Positions 17,233-26,647 of a DNA stretch of 64,000 nucleotides are shown piece by piece. The translations under genes were made by a program, and so were the position numbers. Origin of the DNA: Clostridia bacterium (GTDB lineage Bacteria; Bacillota; Clostridia; Oscillospirales; Acutalibacteraceae). The stretch spans positions 1-64,000 of the forward strand of contig JAFSFB010000005.1 of assembly GCA_017435385.1 (NCBI GenBank), written 5' to 3'. The notes under the pieces are model-generated. The model ran no database searches, was not told the origin of the DNA, and saw only the letters and a list, made by a program, of their open reading frames with translations. The number at the start of each line of letters is the position of its first letter. The stretch's first letter is position 1.

Positions 17233-17814
17233 ATGGATAACGGATTTTTTGCAATGGCATCAAGAATGAAATATATAAATCGCTGGGCTCTTATGAGGAA
17301 CGAGCACAGCGAGAATCTCAGCGAGCACAGCTTTGAGGTTGCGGTTATCGCAAATGCTCTTGCCGTTATCGGAAACAAGAGATTCGGAAAGAGTTATAAC
17401 GCTGAAAGAGCGGCTCTGCTCGGACTTTATCACGATATGCCCGAAACTCTGACGGGAGATATGCCGACCCCCGTCAAATACTATAATGAAGAGGTCAGAG
17501 CGGCATACAAAACGGTTGAGGACAGCGCATGCCGCCGTCTTGTTGATATGCTTCCCGAGGATTTCAGAGAGGAGTTTTCTCCGTTTCTGATTCCCGAAAG
17601 TTCCGACGAGGAGCTTTGGAGGCTCGTCAAAGCGGCAGACAAAATCAGCGCTTTGATAAAATGCCTTGAAGAAAAGAAGGCGGGCAACAGCGAGTTTGTC
17701 AAAGCAGGAGAAGGTGTCAGAAAAAGCGTTGAAAGCCTCGGGCTGCCTGAAGCGAAGGTTTTTCTCGAAGAGTTTTTGCCTGCGTATGAGCTGACTCTTG
17801 ACGAGCTCAGATAA
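17233..17814 (+). CDS. YfbR-like HD-domain 5'-deoxynucleotidase
   Basis: Hydrolyses deoxyribonucleoside 5'-monophosphates to nucleosides in the YfbR family, part of nucleotide pool control. The 193 residues carry the HD metal ligands: H in ENLSEHSFEVAVIANAL, HD in GLYHDMPETLTGDMPTPVK and D in KAADKISALIKC. GGAGG precedes the ATG. It is a single gene with its own promoter, divergent from the aromatic operon. Confidence 0.88.
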   Translation: MDNGFFAMASRMKYINRWALMRNEHSENLSEHSFEVAVIANALAVIGNKRFGKSYNAERAALLGLYHDMPETLTGDMPTPVKYYNEEVRAAYKTVEDSACRRLVDMLPEDFREEFSPFLIPESSDEELWRLVKAADKISALIKCLEEKKAGNSEFVKAGEGVRKSVESLGLPEAKVFLEEFLPAYELTLDELR

Positions 17815-17816
17815 AA

Positions 17817-17873
17817 TCGGGTGCGGGCAGAGCCCGCCCGAAACTATTCACTCTTCACTTTTCATTATTCATT
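17817..17873 (+). repeat. Interspersed palindromic repeat, copy A
   Basis: GC-rich palindrome GCGGGC-AGA-GCCCGC within a 26-base core, followed by an AT-rich run of ATTCA-type repeats. The reverse complement, with two mismatches in the core, is at 48451-48505. Intergenic in both places. Confidence 0.7.
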
Positions 17874-17877
17874 GATA

Positions 17878-18672
17878 TCAGATTCCGAGCAGTTTTCGTG
17901 CGTTTTCGCCGAGAACTGCTTTTTCATCTTCGGGGGAAAGACCGAAGCATTTCACAAGCTCAATGTCCTGCCACGGTGCGTTCCACGGCGCATCGCTTCC
18001 CATGAGAATCTTATCGGCTCCGTGAAGGTCGATGAGCTCCTTTGCCATTCTCGGCGTGAGCATGCCGTAGCAGTAGGCCGTGTCGAGATAAACCTCTTTG
18101 CCGCAAAGATGCTCGAGCGTTTCGGGTCTTGCGCAGAGTCCGCCGAAATGAGCGGCAACAACGGGTGAACCGTTGAACGAAGGCAGGAGCCTTGCGAGTC
18201 TTTCGGGAGTGCAATGAACAGGCTCGGGATATCCGATGTCAAAGCCGCAATGAAAAACCGTTATCAGCCCGAGCTCTCCGATCTTTTCATAGATAGGAAG
18301 CATCTTGTCGTCATCGGCGAAGAAGCCCTGATAGTCGGGATGGAGCTTGACTCCTTTGATGCCGTTTTCCTTCAGCCTTTCAAGCTCGGAAAGCGCATCG
18401 GGGCTGTCGTGATGAACGCTTCCGAAGGGCACGATTCCCTCAATTTCCTTGAGCGAAATTGCAAAATCGTTGACGTTCGTCTGCTGCTTCGGGTTGGTGG
18501 CGATATTGAGAACGACGGAAACATCAACGCCGTCACGCCTCTGCAGGGCGAGAAGACCGTTCAGGCTGCCGTCGTGAAAAGGCTTGGTTATTCCCGAGCG
18601 CATGCGGAGCTGCTCCATGGCTTTTCCTGCGATTTTGTCGGGAAAACAGTGAGTGTGGAAGTCGATTATCAT
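17878..18672 (-). CDS. Metal-dependent amidohydrolase (amidohydrolase_2/ACMSD-like)
   Basis: TIM-barrel hydrolase of 264 residues. Metal-ligand pattern: IDFHTHCFPD at the N-terminus, GVKLHPDYQGF, FHCG, VVAAHFGG and the catalytic Asp in LMGSDAPW. This fits the amidohydrolase_2 family of hydrolases and decarboxylases acting on small ring compounds; the substrate cannot be told. ATG 18672 is used, since the in-frame GTG at 18681 lies in its AGGTG ribosome binding site. Convergent with the nucleotidase gene, separated only by the palindromic repeat. Confidence 0.8.
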   Translation of the reverse strand: MIIDFHTHCFPDKIAGKAMEQLRMRSGITKPFHDGSLNGLLALQRRDGVDVSVVLNIATNPKQQTNVNDFAISLKEIEGIVPFGSVHHDSPDALSELERLKENGIKGVKLHPDYQGFFADDDKMLPIYEKIGELGLITVFHCGFDIGYPEPVHCTPERLARLLPSFNGSPVVAAHFGGLCARPETLEHLCGKEVYLDTAYCYGMLTPRMAKELIDLHGADKILMGSDAPWNAPWQDIELVKCFGLSPEDEKAVLGENARKLLGI

Positions 18673-18797
18673 TTGTTTCACCTGAGCTTTTACTGAAATT
18701 TATATTATTTTATACCTAATTTTCCGCCGTATCAATATGTATTTTATACGAAAATTAACGAAAATCGAGGCTGTGACTTTGTTTTATAAAAATATAC

Positions 18798-18826
18798 TTG
18801 ATATTTATAAAGAGATGTGATAAAAT
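18798..18826 (+). promoter_or_regulatory. Promoter of the rimP-nusA-infB operon
   Basis: TTGATA (18798-18803), 17-base spacer, TAAAAT (18821-18826). Confidence 0.7.
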
Positions 18827-18853
18827 AACGACAGTAGGATTTAGTTTTGTATG

Positions 18854-18880
18854 AGAGTGGGGCGACCCGCTCTTTTGTTT
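18854..18880 (+). promoter_or_regulatory. Terminator-like hairpin in the rimP leader
   Basis: AGAGTGGG (18854-18861) pairs with CCCGCTCT (18866-18873) over a GCGA tetraloop, followed by TTTGTTT. Lying between promoter and first gene of the nusA operon, it could be an attenuator, perhaps acted on by NusA; that is inference. Confidence 0.55.
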
Positions 18881-18926
18881 ATGCTGAAATCTTATTTCAT
18901 ATTCAGAAAAAAAGGAGGATTTCGCC

Positions 18927-19403
18927 ATGGCAAAAGGTAAAGGCGGCAATACGGTTGCTGCTGTATGGGAAATCGCAAAGCCGATCGCCGAGCAGCTCGG
19001 ACTCGATATCTGGGATATCAGATTTGTCAAGGAGGGCGCAGATTGGTTTCTTCGTATTTTTATCGATAAAGAGGGCGGCGTTTCCATTGAGGACTGTGAG
19101 AACATGAGCCGTGCTATCGACAAGCCCCTTGACGAAGCCGATCCCATTGAGCAGAGCTACTGTCTTGAGGTTTCTTCTCCCGGAATCGAGAGGGAACTCG
19201 TAAGAGATGAACATTTTGAAGTCTGCAAGGGCGAAAAGATCAAGGTCAAGCTCATCAGAGCCGTTGACGGTCAGAGAGATTTCGGCGGAATTCTCGAGGA
19301 TTATGACGGTCATTCCGTAACTCTCCGTCTTGAGGACGGCGGAGCTATGGTTTTTGATAAAAAAGAAGCAAGCAAAATCAGACTTGATGATTTCAGTTTT
19401 TAA
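18927..19403 (+). CDS. rimP: Ribosome maturation factor RimP
   Basis: Binds the 30S subunit during assembly, helping S12/S19 incorporation. 158 residues: N-terminal alpha/beta domain with GLDIWDIRFVKEGADWFLRIFIDKE and the conserved YCLEVSSPGIER, then a C-terminal SH3-like domain ending in IRLDDFSF. AAAGGAGG precedes the ATG. First gene of the conserved operon. Confidence 0.96.
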   Translation: MAKGKGGNTVAAVWEIAKPIAEQLGLDIWDIRFVKEGADWFLRIFIDKEGGVSIEDCENMSRAIDKPLDEADPIEQSYCLEVSSPGIERELVRDEHFEVCKGEKIKVKLIRAVDGQRDFGGILEDYDGHSVTLRLEDGGAMVFDKKEASKIRLDDFSF

Positions 19404-19442
19404 TTTAATCTTTACTATACACCGAAAGGATTGGTTATCAAA

Positions 19443-20507
19443 ATGAATAACAGCGAATTTTTCGAGGCAGTCAGACTTCTCGGCAAGGAGAAGAATATTC
19501 AGCAATCCGCTCTTCTTGAGAGCATTCAGAGAGCTATCGTAACGGCAGTTAAAAGGGACTATAATAATAAAGATATCGTGTTCTGCGAAATCGACGAGGC
19601 GAACAAGGGAATCAGAGTTTTTGTCCGCAAGAATGTTGTTTCCGAAATCGTTGATCCCGATGAGGATATGCTCGTTGAGCAGGCTCAGAGATTCAAGAAG
19701 AATGCTATTGCAGGCGACATCGTTGAAATCGAGCTTGAAACAAAGGAAGTCAGCCGAATTGCCGCTGAAAAAGGTAAGCACATTCTCCGTCAGGCAATCA
19801 GAGAGGCTGAGCACGGTCAGATAAGAGAAGAATTCCAGAGCAAGAATCAGGAGATCGTTACCGCAAAGATCTCGAAGATCGATCCCGAAACTCTCGATGC
19901 TTTCGTTGAGATCGGCAAGCTTTCGGAAAGACTTCTCCGCTCGGAGCAGCTTCCCACCGACAGCTTCAGAGAAGGCGACATCGTCAAGGTCTATATTGCC
20001 GAAGTCAGAGATGCAACAAAGGGCCCCAGAGCAACGATCTCAAGAACTCATCCCGGTCTTGTCAGAAGACTGCTTGAAAGCGAAGTTCCCGAAATCTTCG
20101 ACGGTCTTGTTGAGATCAAGTCCGTTTCCCGTGAGGCAGGCTCAAGAAGCAAGATCGCCGTTTACAGCGCAGACGAAAACGTTGATCCCGTCGGCGCATG
20201 TATCGGTCAGAGAGGCGCAAGAGTCAATAAGATCGTTGACCAGCTCGGCGGAGAGAAGCTCGACATCGTTCGCTACAGCGAGAATCCTGCCGAATTTGTT
20301 GCTGCCGCTCTTGCTCCCGCAGATGTAATCTCGGTTGAGATCCTCAGCGAAGAGGAGCGTTCATGCAAGGTCGTCGTTCCCAACAATCAGCTTTCTCTTG
20401 CAATCGGAAACAAGGGTCAGAACGCCCGTCTTGCCGCAAAGCTTACAGGCTGGAAGATCGACATCAATCCCGAAACAGAAGAAGCTGTTATCAATTTTGA
20501 CGAATAA
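19443..20507 (+). CDS. nusA: Transcription termination/antitermination factor NusA
   Basis: RNA polymerase-binding factor for pausing, termination and antitermination. 354 residues: N-terminal RNAP-binding domain, S1 domain (about 130-200), KH1 with VGACIGQRGARVNKI and KH2 with LAIGNKGQNARLAAKLTG. As in other Firmicutes it ends after KH2, without the acidic repeats of the E. coli protein. ATG 19443 is used; a TTG at 19431 directly abuts the AAAGGA and is too close. Confidence 0.97.
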   Translation: MNNSEFFEAVRLLGKEKNIQQSALLESIQRAIVTAVKRDYNNKDIVFCEIDEANKGIRVFVRKNVVSEIVDPDEDMLVEQAQRFKKNAIAGDIVEIELETKEVSRIAAEKGKHILRQAIREAEHGQIREEFQSKNQEIVTAKISKIDPETLDAFVEIGKLSERLLRSEQLPTDSFREGDIVKVYIAEVRDATKGPRATISRTHPGLVRRLLESEVPEIFDGLVEIKSVSREAGSRSKIAVYSADENVDPVGACIGQRGARVNKIVDQLGGEKLDIVRYSENPAEFVAAALAPADVISVEILSEEERSCKVVVPNNQLSLAIGNKGQNARLAAKLTGWKIDINPETEEAVINFDE

Positions 20508-20538
20508 TATTATCATAATATCCTAAGGAGTTGAACCG

Positions 20539-20808
20539 ATGCCTACCCGCCGAATTCCGATGAGAAAATGCACGGGCTGTAACGAAATGAAGCCCAAAAA
20601 AGAGCTTGTAAGGGTTGTCAGAAGCCCCGAAGGCGAGGTTTCGCTTGACCTGACAGGCAAGAAGCCCGGCAGAGGTGCTTATGTGTGCCGTGATGCCGAG
20701 TGCCTTGTGAAAGCGAGAAAAGCAAAGAGATTTGAGCGTGCGTTCTCCTGTGCGATACCGGATGGGGTTTTCGACAAAATGGAGGAGGAGCTTAAAAATG
20801 ACGGATAA
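20539..20808 (+). CDS. rnpM: RNase P modulator RnpM (YlxR, DUF448)
   Basis: 89-residue RNA-binding protein with the family start RRIPMRKCTGC and the GRGAYVCRDAEC motif; in B. subtilis this protein binds RNase P RNA and modulates its activity. Between nusA and ylxQ as usual; its end overlaps the next gene by 11 bases. Confidence 0.93.
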   Translation: MPTRRIPMRKCTGCNEMKPKKELVRVVRSPEGEVSLDLTGKKPGRGAYVCRDAECLVKARKAKRFERAFSCAIPDGVFDKMEEELKNDG

Positions 20809-21130
20809 TCCGAAATTTCTCTCTCTTCTCGGCATGTGCCGCAAAGCAGGAAAGCTGAGCTGCGGTCACGACGGAGCGATCGGTTCGATCAGAAGCAAAA
20901 GCGCAAGCCTTTGTCTTCTCAGCAGCGATTCGTCGCAAAGACTCAGACTTGAGATCGAGAGAGAAGCGGGCTTTGAGGGCAGAAGCATTCCCGTCAGAAT
21001 CCTGCACTCGACAATGGAAGATATAAGGTGCGCCACAGGGCTTAGGTCTGCGGTGCTTTCGGTAAACGATGAAGGCTTTGCAAAATCAATGCTTGGGCTT
21101 CTGAACACATCAGGGGAGGTTACTGAATGA
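20798..21130 (+). CDS. L7Ae/L30e-family ribosomal-type protein YlxQ
   Basis: 110-residue kink-turn RNA-binding protein with [17 protein letters not shown] at the N-terminus. The ATG at 20798 follows GGAGGAG inside the end of rnpM; earlier in-frame starts lie within rnpM. The stop overlaps the infB ATG in an ATGA. Precise RNA target unknown. Confidence 0.9.
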   Translation: MTDNPKFLSLLGMCRKAGKLSCGHDGAIGSIRSKSASLCLLSSDSSQRLRLEIEREAGFEGRSIPVRILHSTMEDIRCATGLRSAVLSVNDEGFAKSMLGLLNTSGEVTE

Positions 21131-23589
21131 TTAGTAAATACAGAGTACACGAGGTCGCAAAAGACTTTAATATCAAGAGCAACATAGTTGTTGATCTTCT
21201 CGGAAAATATTTTGACGGTCAGAAAAAGCATATGACAGCTCTCGAAGAGGATGAGCTCGATGTTATTTTTGAAACCTTTACAAAAGAAAATCAGACCGAG
21301 GATCTGAACGAATATTTTAATTTTGTTCCCGAATCCAAAAAGAAGAAGGAAGAAAAGGCTGAAGAGGCTCCTGCCGAGGAAGCCAAGGCAGAGGCAGCTC
21401 CCGAAAAGAAAGAGGAGAAAAAGCCTGAGGAGAAGAAGGCTGAGAAGCCTGCCGCTCCCGCAAAGAAGGAAGAGGGCAAGCCTGCTCAGGGTAACAAACC
21501 CGCTCAGCAGAAGCAGGGTAAGGATAAGCTTCCTCCCATGCCTCAGAGAAAGCACGAGCAGCCTGAAAAGAAAAAAGACGATAAGCCCATGCAGTCAAGA
21601 ACAAAGGGTGAGGCTCGCACGATCGACACAAGAGCCAGCAACGTTGACCTTGACAAATATAACGAGAGATATGAAAACATCGCTCCCACAAATAAGACTC
21701 AGCAGCATGACAATTCTGTCAGCAAGCAGAAGATCAAGCAGAAGAGCCAGCAGTACAGAAAGCAGGGCATGCGTTCCTCAAGAAGAGAAACCGAGCAGGA
21801 AAGACTCAAGAGAATTGCCGCCGAGAGAGCAAAGAAGCCTCAGCTTCAGCTCAAGCTTCCCGAGGAGATCACCGTCGGCGAGCTTGCCGCAATGCTCAAG
21901 ATGACAGCTGCAGAGGTTATCAAAAAGCTCTTCACTCTCGGTCAGATGGCAACCGTCAACGAGGTTCTCGACTATGAAACCGCCGCAATTCTTGCAGAAG
22001 AGCTCGGCGCAAAGGTTGAGAAGCAGGTTGTTGTCACAATCGAAGACAGAATCATCGACGACAGCGAAGACACCGAAGAAAACCTTCTTCCCAGAGATCC
22101 CGTTGTTGTTGTTATGGGTCACGTTGACCACGGTAAAACATCGCTTCTTGACGCAATCAGAAACACATCGGTTACTTCGACGGAAGCAGGCGGTATCACT
22201 CAGCATATCGGTGCTTACAGAGTTGACCTCAACGGTCAGAAGATCACCTTCCTTGACACTCCCGGTCACGCCGCTTTCACCTCGATGCGTCTGAGAGGTG
22301 CTATGGCAACGGATATCGCAATCCTTGTTGTTGCCGCTGATGACGGTATCATGCCCCAGACGATCGAAGCTATCAACCATGCTAAGGCAGCGGGCGTTCA
22401 GATCATCGTTGCCATCAACAAGATGGATAAACCCACCGCTAACCCCGACAGAATTCTTCAGCAGCTCACAGAGCATGAGCTTATTCCCGAAGAGTGGGGC
22501 GGTGATACGATCTGCGTTCCCGTTTCGGCTCATACAAGAATGGGTATTGACAGCCTTCTCGAATCCGTTCTTCTCGTTGCGGAGGTTCAGGAGCTTAAAG
22601 CTAACCCCAACCGCTCGGCAAAGGGCGTTGTTATCGAAGCAAGACTTGACAAGGGCAGAGGTCCCGTTTCAACGCTTCTCGTTCAGAACGGTACTCTCAA
22701 TGCAGGCGATATCATCGTTGCAGGAACATCTGTCGGCCGTGTCAGAGTCATGACTGACGACAAGGGCAGAAAGGTCACAACCGCAGGTCCCTCCGTTCCC
22801 GTTGAAATCATGGGACTTGACGAGGTTCCTCAGGCAGGTGACGGCTTCGATGCCGTTAAGGATGAGCGTCTTGCAAGAGAGCTCGTCGAGCAGAGAAAGA
22901 ACAAGGCTAAGGAAGAGCATTTCAAGGAGTATCAGAAGGTTACTCTTGACAATCTCTTTGCTTCTATTCAGGAAGGTCAGCTCAAGGACCTCAACATCAT
23001 CATCAAGGCCGACGTTCAGGGCTCGGCAGAGGCTGTCAAGCAGAGCCTTGTAAAGCTCTCGAATGAGGAAGTCAGAGTCAAGGTTATCCACTCGGGTGTC
23101 GGTGCGGTCAGCGAAAGCGATGTTATGCTTGCAAATGCATCGAACGCAATTATTGTCGGCTTTAATGTCAGACCCGACAGCGTTGCCGCAGACAATGCGG
23201 AGCGTGACGGCGTTGAAATCAGATGCTACAGAGTTATCTACGACTGCATCGAAGAAATCGAAGCAGCTATCAAGGGTATGCTTGCTCCCAAGTTCAGAGA
23301 TGTTGATATCGGTAAAGCCGAGGTCCGTCAGGTCGTCAAGATTTCGTCGGTCGGCAACATCGCAGGCTGCCATGTTATCAGCGGTAAGATCACAAGAGGC
23401 GCAAAGATCAGAGTCGTCAGAGACGGTATTGTTGTCACAGAGGATGAAATGGCTTCTCTGCGCCGCTTCAAGGATGATGTCAAGGAAGTTGCTTCGGGCT
23501 ATGACTGCGGTATCGGTCTGAACAAGTTCAACGATATCAAGGAAGGCGACATCTTCGAGGCATTTATTACCGAAGAATACAGAGATTAA
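21127..23589 (+). CDS. infB: Translation initiation factor IF-2
   Basis: GTPase delivering fMet-tRNA to the 30S subunit. 820 residues: a short N-terminal helical motif ([13 protein letters not shown]), a low-complexity Lys/Glu/Ala/Pro linker (about 65-160), the IF2_N domain ([15 protein letters not shown]) and the G domain from about residue 325 with G1 [10 protein letters not shown]2 GGITQHIG, G3 DTPGHAAF and G4 NKMD, then domains II-IV. The charged linker is the normal variable part of the protein, not a separate gene. Confidence 0.98.
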   Translation: MISKYRVHEVAKDFNIKSNIVVDLLGKYFDGQKKHMTALEEDELDVIFETFTKENQTEDLNEYFNFVPESKKKKEEKAEEAPAEEAKAEAAPEKKEEKKPEEKKAEKPAAPAKKEEGKPAQGNKPAQQKQGKDKLPPMPQRKHEQPEKKKDDKPMQSRTKGEARTIDTRASNVDLDKYNERYENIAPTNKTQQHDNSVSKQKIKQKSQQYRKQGMRSSRRETEQERLKRIAAERAKKPQLQLKLPEEITVGELAAMLKMTAAEVIKKLFTLGQMATVNEVLDYETAAILAEELGAKVEKQVVVTIEDRIIDDSEDTEENLLPRDPVVVVMGHVDHGKTSLLDAIRNTSVTSTEAGGITQHIGAYRVDLNGQKITFLDTPGHAAFTSMRLRGAMATDIAILVVAADDGIMPQTIEAINHAKAAGVQIIVAINKMDKPTANPDRILQQLTEHELIPEEWGGDTICVPVSAHTRMGIDSLLESVLLVAEVQELKANPNRSAKGVVIEARLDKGRGPVSTLLVQNGTLNAGDIIVAGTSVGRVRVMTDDKGRKVTTAGPSVPVEIMGLDEVPQAGDGFDAVKDERLARELVEQRKNKAKEEHFKEYQKVTLDNLFASIQEGQLKDLNIIIKADVQGSAEAVKQSLVKLSNEEVRVKVIHSGVGAVSESDVMLANASNAIIVGFNVRPDSVAADNAERDGVEIRCYRVIYDCIEEIEAAIKGMLAPKFRDVDIGKAEVRQVVKISSVGNIAGCHVISGKITRGAKIRVVRDGIVVTEDEMASLRRFKDDVKEVASGYDCGIGLNKFNDIKEGDIFEAFITEEYRD

Positions 23590-23606
23590 TTAAAGGATGG
23601 TTTGTT

Positions 23607-23969
23607 ATGGCAGGCTACAGAATTGACAGAGTATCCGAAGATATAAAAAGAGAGCTTGCGGCTATTATCCGTGAGCTCAAGGACCCGAGAGTCAGAGATG
23701 TCATGCTGACCGTCGTCAATGTTGAGGTCAGCTCAGATGCTTCGTTTGCAAAGGTTTATGTAAGTGCGATCGAAGGCATTGAAACCGCAAAGCTTGCGGT
23801 CAAGGGACTGACCTGCGCAACGGGCTTTATCCGCAGAGAGGTCGGCAAACGCCTTCATCTGCGCAAGACTCCCGAGCTGAAATTCATCGCTGACGATTCA
23901 ATCGAAAAAGGCATGGATATTGCAAGAACTCTCGGAAATATTGTTATAAACGACGAGGAAGAAGAATAA
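23607..23969 (+). CDS. rbfA: 30S ribosome-binding factor RbfA
   Basis: Cold-shock 16S rRNA maturation factor of KH type, 120 residues. Family marks: YRIDRVSEDIKRELAAII, KDPRV and LRKTPELKFIADDSIEKG. 17 bases after infB, in the standard position. Confidence 0.96.
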   Translation: MAGYRIDRVSEDIKRELAAIIRELKDPRVRDVMLTVVNVEVSSDASFAKVYVSAIEGIETAKLAVKGLTCATGFIRREVGKRLHLRKTPELKFIADDSIEKGMDIARTLGNIVINDEEEE

Positions 23970-24008
23970 ATTTTTCTTATCGGAGTACCATTCAGAAGGA
24001 GAACGCTG

Positions 24009-24965
24009 ATGTTAATTGACTTGAAAGAAACCGCAAAGCTTCTCAGAGATAATGACAGCATTTTGCTTTTGTGTCACAGTCATCCCGACGGCGATACTCT
24101 CGGCAGCGCAACCGCCCTTGCACGGGCACTTGTGCAGATGGGGAAAAAGGTTGCCGTCAGATGCGGTGATAAGATTTCATCAAGCTTTGATTTCATGTTT
24201 GAAGGATTTGAAAACGCTGAGCTTGAGCCCGGTTTTATCGTTGCAATTGATATTGCAGACACTAAGCTTCTCGGCAGAGAATTTGAGGGGATATATGCTC
24301 AGAAAATTGATCTGTGCATAGACCATCACGGCTCGAATGTTCTCTACGCTCCGAAAATCTGGCTCGAGCCGGAATCGGCATCGACGGCAGAAATGATTTA
24401 TATGCTTCTTTGCGAGATGGGTATTGAAATAACGCCGACTATGGCATCGTGCCTGTTCACGGGCGTTGCAACCGATACGGGGTGCTTCAGGTTTTCAAAC
24501 ACGACGGTGAGAACCTTTGAGATCGCTTCAAAGCTTGCCGCTCTCGGCGCAGACACATATAACATCATTCAGGTTTTCTTTGAAACCAAGACAAAGACAT
24601 ATGCGGCGCTTGAAAAGCTTGCAATCGAGAGTATGCGCTTTTATTGCGACGAGCGGTGTGCGTTTATATGCATTACGCAGGAGATGTATCGCAAAAGCGG
24701 CTCGGATGAGAGCGAGGTCGACAGAATTGCAAATCTCCCCAGACAGATCGAAGGAGTCCTTGTCGGCGTTACCATGCGTGAGCTGAAAGACGGCAGCTTC
24801 AAGGCTTCGGTCAGGACCCACGGCGATATCGATGCTTCTGCGATATGCGGCAGACTCGGCGGCGGCGGTCATATGGGTGCGGCTGGATGCACTCTTTACG
24901 GCACGAAGCAGCAGGCGATAAACAGCCTTGTCAAAGAGATTCAGGCGGAAATTGATTTTTTTTGA
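24009..24965 (+). CDS. nrnA: Bifunctional oligoribonuclease/pAp phosphatase NrnA (DHH-DHHA1)
   Basis: Degrades short oligoribonucleotides (nanoRNA) and 3'-phosphoadenosine 5'-phosphate. 318 residues: DHH domain with CHSHPDGDTLGSATAL, D in IDIADTKLL and IDHHGSN; DHHA1 domain ending in GGGGHMGAAGCTLYG. Last gene of the operon, as in many Firmicutes. Confidence 0.95.
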   Translation: MLIDLKETAKLLRDNDSILLLCHSHPDGDTLGSATALARALVQMGKKVAVRCGDKISSSFDFMFEGFENAELEPGFIVAIDIADTKLLGREFEGIYAQKIDLCIDHHGSNVLYAPKIWLEPESASTAEMIYMLLCEMGIEITPTMASCLFTGVATDTGCFRFSNTTVRTFEIASKLAALGADTYNIIQVFFETKTKTYAALEKLAIESMRFYCDERCAFICITQEMYRKSGSDESEVDRIANLPRQIEGVLVGVTMRELKDGSFKASVRTHGDIDASAICGRLGGGGHMGAAGCTLYGTKQQAINSLVKEIQAEIDFF

Positions 24966-24991
24966 AACCTAAAATGGACAGATAAAAATAT

Positions 24992-25028
24992 GAGCGACAC
25001 TTCGTTTTGAAGTGTCGCTCTGTTTTTT
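24992..25028. terminator. Bidirectional terminator after nrnA and the HtrA gene
   Basis: 12-bp stem GAGCGACACTTC (24992-25003) with GAAGTGTCGCTC (25009-25020) and TGTTTTTTATT; the minus strand reads ATATTTTTATC after the hairpin. Confidence 0.88.
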
Positions 25029-25029
25029 A

Positions 25030-26559
25030 TTAATATCCGAAAGGATTAAAATATTCAAACGGATCAACATACTGAGGCTCGGTTTCAACGGGCTCCGAAC
25101 CGCTCTTGTCCTCGACGAGAGTGATGGTGACATCAAATTTGCTGATCGAGTAGTTGCTGTTGACTCTGCAAAGTGTCAGAGTCATCTTGTCACCGACCTT
25201 GCCCTTGTCAATTCTTTCAAGGAGAACATCTGCTGTTGTCAGCTCCTTGCCGTCAACTGCAATAATCATATCGTAGCGTCTTGCATCCGTGCCGTAAAGC
25301 GAGCTGTCCTCGGTAATCTCATCGATGATAAGAGTTCCTGCAGGAAGACCCTGAATCTGAGCTATCATGCTGTACTGAGTGCTTGCGCTGACGGGATAAT
25401 AAGTTATTCCGAGCTTAGGTCTGTTGGGAACATAGCCGTGCTGAATGAGATTGTCAATAATTGATTTTGCGCTTGTGATGGGAATTGCAAAGCCCATGCC
25501 CTCATAGTCGGTTGCGGCGATCTTCTGAGAGTTGATGCCGATAACCTGCCCGTAAACATTAACGAGAGCACCGCCTGAGTTGCCGGGGTTTATGGCGGCA
25601 TCGTGCTGAACGCATTTCATGGTGTAGCCGATATCGCTGCTGACGGGACGGTCGATAGCTGAAACATAGCCGCCCGTGAATGAACCGAAGAATTCAACGC
25701 CGCCGGGGTTGCCGATGGCAAAAACGCTGTCGCCGACTCTGAGGTTGTCGGAGTTGCCGAATTCAGCGGCAGGAAGTCCTGTTGCATCGATTTTTACAAC
25801 GCCGAGGTCGGTTCTCGAATCGAAGCCGACGATTTCTGCGTTATAGGTTGTGCCGTCTTCGGTCTGAACCTTGACCTTTATGCCTGCGTCGCTGATAACA
25901 TGAGCGCATGTGACGATATAGGTCGATTTGCCCGAAGCATCCTCGCCCATGATAACGCCCGTGCCTTCGCCTGCAGAGGAGCCGGAGTTGCTTGTGTAAA
26001 CAACAATGCCGACGATGGAAGGCTTGACCTTTGCGGCGATCTGAGCGGTCGTCAGCGCACCCTCAACGCTTGCGGGAGTTGAAGCGATGTTCAGAGAAGG
26101 TGCATCGGCGTTGGGAGAATCTCCGTCGGAAACCGAAGGAGAATTGTCGTGATCGGCAAGCTTCTTATATTTTGAAATCATGACTCCGCTCAGCACAAGC
26201 GAGAAAACAAGAAGAATGCTGACTATGGCTGAGAATATCTTCAGACCGTTTTTCTTGGGCTCGGGTTCGCCGGGCAGGGGAGAAACAGTCGGACTGTAAG
26301 AGGGGTATTCACGGTTATCCGATGTGTTCTGAGAATAGCTGTAGGGTCTGTTGCCGTAGGGGCTGTACTGAGCCTGCTGTTTTTCAAATTCAGACTGAGC
26401 CGAGTCGGGCTGATTCGATGAATAAGCGGCATCGTCAACCTTCTCTGCTTCAACTGTCGGAATGCTGTCTTCTGCGTCGGTGATATCGGAAAAAGAGGCT
26501 TCCTCGGGAATGCTGTCGTTGTTTGAATCGTTAAAGATGTTTCTGTTTTCTTCGTTCAT
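25030..26559 (-). CDS. Membrane-anchored HtrA/DegP-like serine protease with PDZ domain
   Basis: Envelope quality-control protease. The 509-residue protein has a Ser/Asn/Pro/Tyr-rich cytoplasmic N-terminus (1-104), one membrane helix (about 105-128), a trypsin-like domain outside the cell with triad H220 (VTCAH), D251 (RTDLGVV) and S328 (PGNSGGAL), and a C-terminal PDZ domain (about 385-480, with IDEITEDSSLYGTDARRYDMI). This is the HtrA/HtrB architecture of Gram-positive bacteria. Next to a CssRS-like two-component system, but separated by 89 bases, so co-regulation is possible rather than shown. Confidence 0.92.
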   Translation of the reverse strand: MNEENRNIFNDSNNDSIPEEASFSDITDAEDSIPTVEAEKVDDAAYSSNQPDSAQSEFEKQQAQYSPYGNRPYSYSQNTSDNREYPSYSPTVSPLPGEPEPKKNGLKIFSAIVSILLVFSLVLSGVMISKYKKLADHDNSPSVSDGDSPNADAPSLNIASTPASVEGALTTAQIAAKVKPSIVGIVVYTSNSGSSAGEGTGVIMGEDASGKSTYIVTCAHVISDAGIKVKVQTEDGTTYNAEIVGFDSRTDLGVVKIDATGLPAAEFGNSDNLRVGDSVFAIGNPGGVEFFGSFTGGYVSAIDRPVSSDIGYTMKCVQHDAAINPGNSGGALVNVYGQVIGINSQKIAATDYEGMGFAIPITSAKSIIDNLIQHGYVPNRPKLGITYYPVSASTQYSMIAQIQGLPAGTLIIDEITEDSSLYGTDARRYDMIIAVDGKELTTADVLLERIDKGKVGDKMTLTLCRVNSNYSISKFDVTITLVEDKSGSEPVETEPQYVDPFEYFNPFGY

Positions 26560-26647
26560 GCGGGCTTCCTCCGATTAATAAGTCGATATATAAAATATAA
26601 ACAGATTTTGTTAATTCAGTTTGAACAATAGTTTAATTATCTAAAAA

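Noticed and set aside
18903..19814. 303-aa open frame on the minus strand
   Set aside because: Antisense to rimP and nusA, both universally conserved.
21320..21620. Separate low-complexity Lys/Glu/Pro gene
   Set aside because: It is the in-frame linker of IF-2, normal for that protein.
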